Below are positions 9,633 through 17,884 of a DNA stretch of 28,118 bases, piece by piece. This stretch comes from Pseudozyma flocculosa PF-1 (lineage: Eukaryota; Basidiomycota; Ustilaginomycetes; Ustilaginales; Ustilaginaceae). The translations under genes were made by a program, and so were the position numbers. Numbering within the stretch: the first letter of the stretch is position 1; every line of letters begins with the position of its first letter. The notes beneath the pieces were generated by a model. It was given only the letters and a program-made list of their open reading frames with translations, had not been told where the DNA came from and did not search any database. The stretch lies in assembly GCF_000417875.1 (NCBI RefSeq), contig NW_006920873.1:951436-979553 (forward strand), in the 5' to 3' direction.

Positions 9633-12600
9633 TCAGTGGAACGACGCTGGACTCCTGTGGCTGTCGAATGCCGCCGTCGAGCCGGCCGCAGCTGCGTGTG
9701 CGTGTCCGTTGGCGAACGTGGCCCCGTCTGTGCCCAGGGACGGGGAGCCACCGGCGCCCGCCGCGACGAGCTTCTCGACCTGCACGCTGACGGCTTCGAG
9801 GCCGGCGATGCGCGTCTTGAGGAGGCGCTCGACTCGCCGCGCCACCGCTTCGGGCGAGACCCGGGCGCCATGCCGGTGAGACGGAGAGGGTGCAGGCTTG
9901 CTGGCGGCCGAGACGGAGCCATCCTCGCCCGGTCCGGGCAGGACTTGGATCCTCTGACATCGCAAACGACAGGCGAGCGGCCAACAACCGGTCAGCAAGT
10001 CGCGAGGCGAGGCCCAGAGGTGTCGCACCCCGCAGGTAGACTCACAATGGTGCCCACGAGGGTCTCTGCATCCTTTGGCCAGAAGCGTGGTGATGAATGC
10101 GACGCCACACCTTCGATCGTCTTGAGCTGCGCGTCGTGTTGCACCACAGAGCAGGCAGGCAGGCGGTCATTCAGTCAGTCAGTCAGTCAGTCAGCAGCTC
10201 GCCTCTGACGAGGGATCTGGGGAGTAGCCCGCGCACTCACCTCTTGGAGCGCCTCGGTCACGGCATGTGCCCGCTCCTCGCCCATGTCGAGGCAGAGGAT
10301 CTTGCCCGCGTCGACCACCAAAGGGATCACGCTGGCCACGATGAGCGCCGCGATAAACAGAGAGGCCACGGGATCGAAGCCGGTCCAGCCGAATTTCTGG
10401 ATCAGCAGCGTGCTGATAATGACGCCGACGGAGCCGAGCGTATCGGCCATGACGTGGAGGTAGACTCCCATCATGTTGTGCGAATGGCCATGCCCGTGGT
10501 CGTGGCCATGTCCGTGCCCGTGGTCGTGGCCGTGCCCGTGGTGGTCGTGGCCGTGGCCGTGGCCGTGCGAGTGTCCGTGGTGGTGGCCGTGCGAGTGTCC
10601 GTGGTGGTGGTGGTGGTGGCCGCCCATGGCAAACATGCCAAACAGGTTGACGCCCAGGCCCATGCCGCTGACAATCAGCAGCTGGATGTTGTTGTTCATC
10701 ACCGGAGGCTCGATGATCCTCTGGACGGCCTCAAAGACGATAAAGATGCTGATGAGGATGAGAAAGATGCCGTTGGCGAAGCCCGACAGCGTCTCGACGC
10801 GCCCGTAGCCGTAGGTAAACGCCGAGTCCGTCTTCCACGTCGCCATGACGCTGGCAAACAGGCCCATGCCGATGGCGGCGCAGTCAAAGAACATGTGGAT
10901 GGCGTCGCTGATGAGGCCCAGGCTGTTGGTCCACACGCCCCAGAGCAGCTGGACGCCCATAAAGGCCAGGTTGAGGCACAGGAACTGGAAGATCTTGCGC
11001 GAGTCCGGGTTGGCGAGGATGGCCTTGACGTGGCGCCGCGTGGCCGAGAGCGCCGAACGCGTCGAGACGACGAGCTCGTGGAGCGAGCTGACATCCGCCG
11101 ACGAGTGCTGCGCCGCGTAGGCCTGCGCGGCCGGCTGGCCAGCGGGCCCGGCGCTGGCGCTGAAGCGGGGCTGGAAATCGGGCGAGGTTTTGAGGATGGT
11201 CCTCAGCGCCCAGCCCACCACCAGGGCGATCAGCGTCTGGCTCCACGTCGCCTTGACGCCGAAGGCGACGTAGCCGACCGTGGCCGATGCCAGGACCGCG
11301 ATGGGCCACCCGTGTGCGACCCTAGTGCGAACGGCGGCGTGGTTCTCGAGCGCCGTCGAGACCAGAGGCTCGAGCACGAGGAAGCTGAGGGCCAGCGCCA
11401 CAAACGCGGGGAGGTGGCCGGTGGAACCGCCGGCGCTGCCGGGGGCCAGCACGCTGATGCTCGGGAGCGTCGCGAAGCCAAAGAGCTTGCCGACGAGGCC
11501 CAACGGCAGGAGCACCGAGGCGACAAAGACGGTGGCCACGACGCCCGCCTTGCGCCTGCCTCCCGTGTCCCTCGAAGCGGACAGGAGCGCGCGCTCCTTC
11601 TCCAGCGTCGCCAGCGCAAAGAGCAGCAGGTACGCATGGCCGAGCAGGATGCCGGTGACGGAATACGATGCGACGCTTGCCTCGGCCTCGAGCGCGGCAG
11701 AGGCGGCCCTCAGCTGAGAGGGAGAGGCTAGGCCAGCGGGCCTGTTCCTCTGCATCGAGTAGGGCATGTCGTCGTCGAGGTCCAGGCTGCCAAAGCTGGT
11801 CGGCGGGGACGAAGGCACTTCATGCTGGGCGGCGAAAGACGAGAGGAACGAGACTGCGAGGGCGAAGAGTATCGTGTACCCGCCGTAGCTCTGTCAAAGA
11901 GGGTCGTGCGGAGGGGCAGGGCAAAGCGAGAGAGACAAGAGTGAGCTCTCCAGTCTGCGCCCCGGCCCTTTGACGACATCGGCTCACCCTTCCGCGGAGG
12001 GACTTTGCGAGGTCACCGGCCCAGATGTCGCAGTACTGTGAAAAGATGATGACGCTGGGGGGTGCGGCAGAGGTGGCGGCGCCGGTGTTCGTTGAGCTAG
12101 GCGAACCTTCCACTGCAACGCTGCCAGGGGCCCGGTCCTTCGACTCACTTTGTCGCGCTCAGATGGCCCACTGCGAGGAGCCATAGCATGAGCTGGGAAA
12201 ACATGACGAGCGAGAGGATGGCGAGGCGCCGCTTGTCGACCCTCTTGATGGCGGGCGCCCACTCCCACACGCGGAACCAGGCCGCCTGTCCGAGGGCTGC
12301 GATGATGAAGACGGCGGACGCAATGGCCCATGCGCCCGTGTGCTCGGCCTGGGCATGGGAGCCGGCGGCCGAGTAGATGCCATCTTCCCGGTCGGGCCAG
12401 GGTGCCGAAGCCGGCGGAGCGTGTATCGATTCCGAGTGTGCGTCCCAGAGCCATACCTTGACGAGGAGGGCGGAGGACGCGAGGAGGGTCTTGTCGAGCA
12501 GCAGGGCGAGCAGGAGGTCGGTGGGGATGCTGCTGCTGAAGGCGGCGTTTGGATCTGCGCTCGAGTCGAGCTTGACCTTGCCCATGGTGCGTGGGTCAGG

Positions 12601-12636
12601 CCCCTGGGAGGCATCGGGACGATACGCCGCCGCCAT
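9633..12636 (-). CDS. MSC2: MSC2/ZnT5-type zinc transporter (CDF family)
   Basis: Zn2+/H+ antiporter expected in ER or Golgi membranes, loading zinc into the secretory pathway. Exons 12149..12636, 11988..12054, 10241..11890, 10046..10126 and 9633..9953 give 868 aa. The first ~470 residues hold about ten hydrophobic segments, an extension found in MSC2/ZnT5 but not in vacuolar ZRC1-type carriers. The CDF core follows with metal-site helices SDAIHMFFD (H517, D521) and YLHVMAD (H664, D668). Between them is a His-rich loop (residues 610-656, 28 His in 47). Exon 4 encodes the conserved IEGVASHSSPRFWPKD stretch of the cytosolic domain. The start ATG has an ideal context (ACCATGG). In yeast MSC2 works with ZRG17, which is not in this window. 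It is divergent from the zinc-finger BuGZ gene. Confidence 0.93.
10171..10194 (-). repeat. (CTGA)6 tract in MSC2 intron 3
   Basis: Six perfect 4-bp units, read CTGA on the transcribed strand, lie inside the 114-nt intron 10127-10240. Each junction creates CTGAC, a match to the fungal branch-point consensus CTRAC, giving five overlapping candidates about 45-70 nt upstream of the acceptor. A (GCAG)3 run lies beside it at about 10151-10162. Confidence 0.8.
10478..10618 (-). repeat. His-Gly coding repeat of MSC2
   Basis: Low-complexity tract built from GTG, GCCGTG and GTCGTGGCC-like units on the plus strand, encoding a His/Gly/Asp/Ser loop with 28 His. It starts with six consecutive His codons. 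Such loops in CDF proteins bind zinc on the cytosolic side. Its length is probably polymorphic. Confidence 0.85.
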
Positions 12637-13363
12637 GGTCGCGGTCGAGCACCAGAGGCGTGGCGGTGTGTTCGGAGGACGTGGCGAGGCAAGCTAGCGA
12701 GCGAGCGAGCAAGCGAGCTCGGTGAGGGTCCGTCAGCAGTAGAGTGCGCCGAGATCGGAGATGATGGTCGTCGCCGAGGACATCGAGAGGCTGTCTGGCT
12801 GTGCAGAAGGACCAGAAATAGATCGGGGAGGCCGGGGTATGGACGTCGAAGCCAGGGAAGTCGAGAGGTCGAGAGGAGACGGTGACGGGAGAGTGGGTCA
12901 GGGTGAGAGAGAGTGGCGCTGGAGGTGGGTTGCCAGACGAGCGGCCTGGCGGGTTCGAGGAGCGCGAGAAGCAAGAGGCAGGAAGGTGGCCGGTGCACCC
13001 CCCTGGAGCCAGCAGGCAGCAGGCGGTCGGCCTCTTCCGAAGTCTTGCCTCGGTCTTGGCTTGCCTGCCTGGCCTGCCAGCAGCGCGGCAAAGCCAGGCC
13101 CGACCGCGGAGAGGGGCAAGGAGGGAACCTTTGCGGTCATCCCGGCTCGACGCTCTCTCTCTCTCTCGGCCGATTTGCGTCCAGCCTGCGCGCTGCCAGG
13201 CCTGCCAGGCGGCGTGGGGTGGAGCTGGGCAAAGTCGGCCTGCACCCGCGCCTGCAGCCCGAATGTCTGTCTGCCTTCCAGCCACCATCCATCTGCCAAC
13301 CCACGACCCTTTTGCCGCCGCCGCCGCCACCACCGCAAAGGCCACCGCAATCCCCGCTGCAAG
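12637..13363. promoter_or_regulatory. Divergent promoter between MSC2 and BuGZ genes
   Basis: A 727-bp region between two opposed starts. It is rich in GCCAGGC, CCTGCC and GAGCGAGC words, with a (CT)-rich run near 13151-13168 and CCG/CCA triplets just before the BuGZ start. No gene was recognised. No convincing TATA box was seen on either side. Shared control of a zinc transporter and a zinc-finger protein is possible but not shown. Confidence 0.55.
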
Positions 13364-13681
13364 ATGGGCAAGAAAAAGAGAAAGGCACCCCAGCTCGAGG
13401 CGTGGTGCTGGTACTGCGAGTGAGTGGCGCCGCCTCCCCTGGCCCTAGCCCTCGGCCCAGCCCTCGGCCCGGCCCTGGCTAGCACGCCATAGTCGACGGA
13501 ACGCTTCGTCTGACCTGACCGACTCGCTTTGCTCCTCTTGGCTTCGCCACCACCTTGTGCAGTCGCGAGTTTGAAGACGATAAAGGTGAGGCCGGCCATC
13601 GAGCGCTTCCGTCGAGATGGCTTGCTGTTGCCGTGTGGCATTGCACGCTGAACCGAATGTCTCTTCTTTCTCCGCCCCACA

Positions 13682-13712
<31 letters not shown>

Positions 13713-14892
13713 CGACAGTCTTGCTGCAGCATCAAAAGGCCAAGCACTACCGATGCCACCTCTGCCCGCGTCGGCTGAATACGGCGGGCGGTCTCGCCGT
13801 CCACCTGACGCAGGTGCACAAGGCCGAACCCGAGAGGTGAGCAGCATTCCGCCGCCACGCCATCCGTTCCTGTCGCTGCCGCTGCCGCTGCCGCTGCGCT
13901 CCCTCCCGTCCATCGTCGGCTGACCTTCTCTCCTCCCGCCTCGCCTCATCCCTGCCTCCCTCCCTCCTTTCTGCAGGCTGGAAAATACGCTACCCGGTCG
14001 GGACACGTTCGACATTGAGATCTACGGCATGGCCGGAATCCCGGAACGCGACCTGATGGAGTGGAAGGCGCGCCGCGCGGCCGCCGCGTCCAAGGGCGGC
14101 GCCGGGGCCGGTGCCAACTCGGCGGCCAACAAGCGGCCGCGCATCGAAAAGATGGTGCTCTCCGTCGAGGCGCTGCGCATCCAGCTCGAGGCGCACAAGG
14201 CCCTCATGAGCGGCAAGACGCCGTCGCACCCTCCGCCGGGCTTCGGCCCGCCGCCGCCCGGTATCGCCGCGCCGCCGTTTGGCGTTCCACCCGCGTCCGT
14301 ACCGGGGCTTTACAACCGTCCGCCCCCCGGATTCCCGCCTCCCAACATGGCCGTACCGCCGCCCGGCATCCCGCCCTATGGCGTTCCACCACCCGGTTTC
14401 GCAGGGGTACCACCCCCCGGCGCCGTCGTACCTCCGCCAGGAGGAGGGATGGGCTTCCCGCCTCCCTCGTCTTCGTCGTCGTCGACGATGGCCCCGCCGC
14501 CGCCGATGGCCAACTTTGGTGGTGCATCTATTGGCGGCGCGCCCTCGCCCCACCAGAGCGCCATCAAGAACGGGCTCAAGAGCCGTCTCGTCTACGCCGA
14601 CCCGGAAATCAGCCCCGAGGAGAAACTCGCACGGACCGTCAAGTACCTCTACCGCGATCCCCTGGACGGTGCGCCGACGCAGGTCCCGGCGCAGGGAGAG
14701 CGCAGCGCTTCGGCTGACCCCGCCACTGCTGCTGCTGCTGCTGCCGCACCGGCCACCGAGATGGAGGCCAAGGTCGAAGGAGGAGGGGAGCCACCGGCTG
14801 GACAAGACGCTGCGAGCCCCGCCGCTGCTGCTGCCCAGTCGCCCACGCAGGCCAACAAGGGCGGGAGAGCGAGGGCGTCGGATCTCTTCTAG
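13364..14892 (+). CDS. BUGZ: BuGZ/ZNF207-type zinc-finger protein with GLEBS motif
   Basis: Chromatin- and spindle-associated protein that in animals binds and stabilises Bub3 and helps load Bub1 at kinetochores. Exons 13364..13419, 13563..13585, 13719..13836 and 13977..14892 give 370 aa. The basic start MGKKKRK is followed by two C2H2 fingers: C15, C18, H31, H36 (WCWYCDREFEDDK) and C39, C42, H55, H60 (CHLCPRR...VHLTQVH). Then comes the signature [20 protein letters not shown], very close to animal ZNF207. A Pro/Gly-rich low-complexity region covers about 145-250. A GLEBS-like segment, [17 protein letters not shown], lies at 270-286, with the paired Glu (280-281) expected for Bub3 contact. 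The C-terminus is Ala-rich. Exon 2 is a 23-nt microexon, and both flanking junctions keep the first finger in frame. Confidence 0.95.
13681..13716 (+). repeat. GAC-triplet run at the 3' end of BuGZ intron 2
   Basis: A near-perfect run of about eleven ACG/GAC triplets (one GAT) occupies the last 36 nt of the intron 13586-13718. It lies between the pyrimidine tract (TCTCTTCTTTCTCC, about 13661-13674) and the acceptor AG. The repeat itself has no AG, so the first AG downstream of the pyrimidine tract is still the real acceptor. Confidence 0.8.
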
Positions 14893-15016
14893 CGCGTCGT
14901 AGTATCGCGACCGGCCCACGCCATCGACCGTCGACGACAGCATGCTCTTCAAACTTCGAATTGATTGTCCTGTGTCGCCTCCTATCCGCCGGTTGTGCGT
15001 GTCGCCCCTCCGCGCC
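14893..15016. terminator. Convergent 3' ends of BuGZ and sugar-transporter genes
   Basis: Only 124 bp separate the stop codons of two converging genes, so the 3' UTRs very probably overlap or share cleavage signals. No canonical AATAAA was seen on either strand. Confidence 0.45.
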
Positions 15017-16687
15017 TCATCCGCCAATGTCTATCCTCAGGCCCATGCTCCGATCCTGCTCCGTCCTGCCGCTGCCCCTCGTCTCCCAGTGCCGCTCCTG
15101 GGCCGGGACGATGACGAGGCCCGCCGCAGTGCCGCTTCCACCTTCGCTCCCGCCGGCGCCGCCGCTGTTGCCGCCCTTTTTCGAGTACGAGACGGTGCTG
15201 AGGATGACGAGGAGGGCGCCGACGACAAAGCCGCCGGTGAGGGCGAAGCGGTAAAAGAGGACCGAGATGGCAAAGCTGAGGAGGATGCTGAAGCTGACGG
15301 CGAAGCCCTTGAGGATGTTGTCGGCGTGCTTGATGACGAGGGCGACGGCCAGGCCGCCCGTCACCTGGAGCGCCACGGTGGCCACGGCGCTGGTGCCAAA
15401 GTGGCGGAAGGGCGCCGCCGCACCGTAGCGCAGCGCGTGGGCGAGCACGGGCAGCGACGCCGGGACCAGGCTAAAGGCCGACAGCTGGACGTTGCGCGTC
15501 CACAGGTCGCACGCCGACGTCTTGAGCACCATCTCAAAGTAGACGCCCGCCAGGCCCGACGTGAGGCACGCCGCCAGCACGGCGAGGAAGCCCTTGACGG
15601 GCGAGGGGGCGTGCGACGCGCGCGTGCTCTCCTCCATGCTCATCGAGATGCGCGTCGTGTCAAACGATGGCGACGACGGAGGCTGCTGCTGCTGTCGCAG
15701 CCGGTCGCGTGGCCTCGACGATGAGTCGACAAACATCGACGAGCCCATCATGCCGCTGCCCACCTTGACGCCGCTGCCCATGCCGCTGCCCATGCCAAGC
15801 CCGATGCCGCGCCCGCCGCTGCTGCTGCTGCTGTCGTCGTCGTCGTCGTCGTCTGTGTAGCGGAGCGATGGGTAGCGGTCGGGGGGAGGTGCGCCGTGGG
15901 CGTCAAAGGGCGGAGGAGGAGGCGGGGGTGGCAGGTTGGCGGCGGGCCCAGCCGAGATGTGGCCGTAGCCGTGCGACTGGACCTCAAAGGGGACGAGGCC
16001 AGAGACCGACTGGCTCTGGAGCTGCACCACGGCGACGCCGAGGGCGAGCATGGCGAGCGAGGCCCACTGCCAGGCGCCGAGGCGCTTGCGCAGGAGGAGG
16101 ATGCTGAAGAGGGCGGTGGTGAGGATCTTGAGCTGATAGGCGCAGATGAAGACGGGCGGCTCGAGGTTGGATACGGCGACAAACTGGAGGTTGTTTTGGA
16201 GCACGTAGAGGAGGGCCGGGATGGCGAGCTTCCAGCAGTCGTGGCCGAAGAGGTCGTCGACGACGGCCGAGAGCGTCCGGGGTCGGAGGCCCGGCGACAG
16301 CAACGACGACGAGGAGGGTGCGAGGGGCGAGCGGATCTCGTGGAGCGAAGGTTTGCGGTGGCGGCGCGAGGGGCTCCTGGGCACGGGCTTCTCGCGGTCG
16401 TGCTGGCGGTGCGAGATGGGGAGGTAGGAGGTGGCGTGCTGGGCTGGCGTCGACTCGCGGTCGGGCGACGAGACGAGCGCGAAGGCAAACGAGATGATGC
16501 ACTTGAAGAGCTCGGTGAGGAGGACGGCGGTGGGGAAAAAATAGGCGTGGCCGATGGGTGCCGAGACTCGCGAGTGGTGCATGACAACGCCGAGAGCGGT
16601 GTTTTGGACGACGAGGATGAGGAGCGAGAGGTGCTTGAGCGAGAGGCCGAGCAGGAGCGGCGGGTGTGCGGCGTCGAGCGCAGGCAT
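15017..16687 (-). CDS. Golgi nucleotide-sugar transporter (SLC35A/UDP-galactose type)
   Basis: Exchanges a cytosolic nucleotide-sugar for luminal nucleoside monophosphate in the Golgi. It is intronless, 556 aa. Family blocks are clear: NNLQFVAVSNLEPP and YQLKILTTALFSILLLRKRL (about 165-202), QWASLAMLALGVAVVQ, GLAGVYFEMVLK with LWTRNVQLSAFS, and KHADNILKGFAVS with a final helix pair ending LVILSTVSYSKK. These match the animal UDP-galactose/CMP-sialic acid/UDP-GlcNAc transporters. The exact substrate cannot be told. It is much longer than the usual 320-400 aa because of two low-complexity loops: about 73-140, and about 228-362 with poly-Pro, seven Asp, five Ser, Gly-Met repeats and four Gln. 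The start ATG at 16687 has A at -3 and runs straight into the first hydrophobic helix. Confidence 0.93.
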   Translation of the reverse strand: MPALDAAHPPLLLGLSLKHLSLLILVVQNTALGVVMHHSRVSAPIGHAYFFPTAVLLTELFKCIISFAFALVSSPDRESTPAQHATSYLPISHRQHDREKPVPRSPSRRHRKPSLHEIRSPLAPSSSSLLSPGLRPRTLSAVVDDLFGHDCWKLAIPALLYVLQNNLQFVAVSNLEPPVFICAYQLKILTTALFSILLLRKRLGAWQWASLAMLALGVAVVQLQSQSVSGLVPFEVQSHGYGHISAGPAANLPPPPPPPPFDAHGAPPPDRYPSLRYTDDDDDDDSSSSSGGRGIGLGMGSGMGSGVKVGSGMMGSSMFVDSSSRPRDRLRQQQQPPSSPSFDTTRISMSMEESTRASHAPSPVKGFLAVLAACLTSGLAGVYFEMVLKTSACDLWTRNVQLSAFSLVPASLPVLAHALRYGAAAPFRHFGTSAVATVALQVTGGLAVALVIKHADNILKGFAVSFSILLSFAISVLFYRFALTGGFVVGALLVILSTVSYSKKGGNSGGAGGSEGGSGTAAGLVIVPAQERHWETRGSGRTEQDRSMGLRIDIGG

Positions 16688-17884
16688 TGTGGGCGGTCGA
16701 GGCGAGGGGAAGGGACTGGGAAGGGACTAGGAACGATGAGGAAGCCGTGAGGGTTCTGCGGGAGGGGTATCGAATGAAGCGAGGGCGGGGCAGGCGACCG
16801 AGAGGGTGGCGGTTTGCGCTCGGAAGCAGGATCTTCTAGGACGCTGCTGCTGCTGCTGCTGCTGGCGATGAGCAAGAGGGTTGGGCGTAAGGAGCCATGG
16901 TCCTGTGCAGGCAAAAGGATGGAGAGGTGGCCGCAATGAGCGCTGCTGGCGGTGGTGGTGGTGGGTTGGCAAGCAAGCAAGCAAAAGCAAAAGCAAAGCC
17001 AGCAGGCAGCCAGCCCCCCTCGCTCGCCCTCCCACCTCGGAGGCAGCCAGCGCCCTTGTATCGGCCACCAAGGGCCGCCGGGCAGGGACTATGACTGCAG
17101 CGCACCACCAAGCTGGCATGCACGGCCGGCTTGGCAGAAGACGGCCTGACTGCACCGACGCCTCCTTGGCTTTGGTCGCGCTGGCCACGGCTCGGCCTGG
17201 GCTGGCCTGCTCGCTCGGGCGCCAGGCCAACCACCTGGTCGGGCCATGCCGAAAAAACGGCGGCGTGGGCCGGGCACGCTGTCCAGCTCAAGCCAGCCAG
17301 CCAGCCTGCCAGCCAGCCTGCCTGCGCCTTGGGCTGCTGCCTCTGCGCCCCTGCCTCTGCCCCTGCCCCTGCTCGCAGCCTGGCCGGCCCCATGTACGCT
17401 GCTAGCCTCCACACGCGACGACGGGTGCCAGGCAAGGCAAGGCCAGGGTCCAGCTGCTGGCTCTGCTGCTGGCTCTGCTGCTGCCCGCCTGCCCGCCTGC
17501 TGCCCGCCTGCCTGCCTGCCCACCTCGTCGAGGCACTCCAACACGCCGTCGATCTTTGTCGCGCCACGCCTTTGCTCGCCTCAGCAGTTAGCAGAAGCCA
17601 GCGGCCAAAGTGAGTTAGCAGCCAGCAGCTCAGGAAACCCCATCGCATAGCCATCGTCGACGGCAGGCAGCCGGCATCAACCCGTCACGGCCTCCTCACC
17701 ATGCATCGCCTCTCCTCGCCTCGCCCGTTCTGGCGTCGCCGCCGTCGTCGCCTCGACACCGCTGTGTAATCCATCTGCTTCGTCACCACCACCACCACCA
17801 CCACCACCGTCGTCGCTGCTTGCTGCCCCCCAAGCTGACCCCGATCCCCCTCCCTTCCTCGCCAGCCCTTTGCGTGCTCCGACC
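16688..17884. promoter_or_regulatory. Divergent intergenic region with simple repeats
   Basis: A 1197-bp region between the sugar transporter and the NRPS-like gene. It contains (CTG)7 at 16844-16864, an AAGC/AAAAGC run at 16971-16996, dense GCCAGC/CCTGCC tetranucleotide tracts at about 17285-17330 and 17480-17525, and (ACC)8 at 17785-17808 in the probable 5' UTR of the NRPS-like gene. A pyrimidine tract after CTGAC ends in an AG at 17864-17865, 20 nt before the next ATG, and could be the acceptor of a 5'-UTR intron. No protein or RNA gene was recognised. Confidence 0.55.

Noticed and set aside
10478..10618. Repeat array as CRISPR-like structure
   Set aside because: The regular spacing is codon-level His-Gly repetition inside MSC2. 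There are no unique spacers, and the host is a eukaryote.
10097..11731. Plus-strand open frame of 544 codons
   Set aside because: Antisense shadow of the MSC2 zinc transporter, rich in Asp, His and Arg with no domain.
12951..12965. B-box-like GGGTTCGAGG, possible tRNA
   Set aside because: No matching A box or cloverleaf pairing nearby. A second hint (GGTTCGACC at about 24233) lies in an intron and also lacks a partner.
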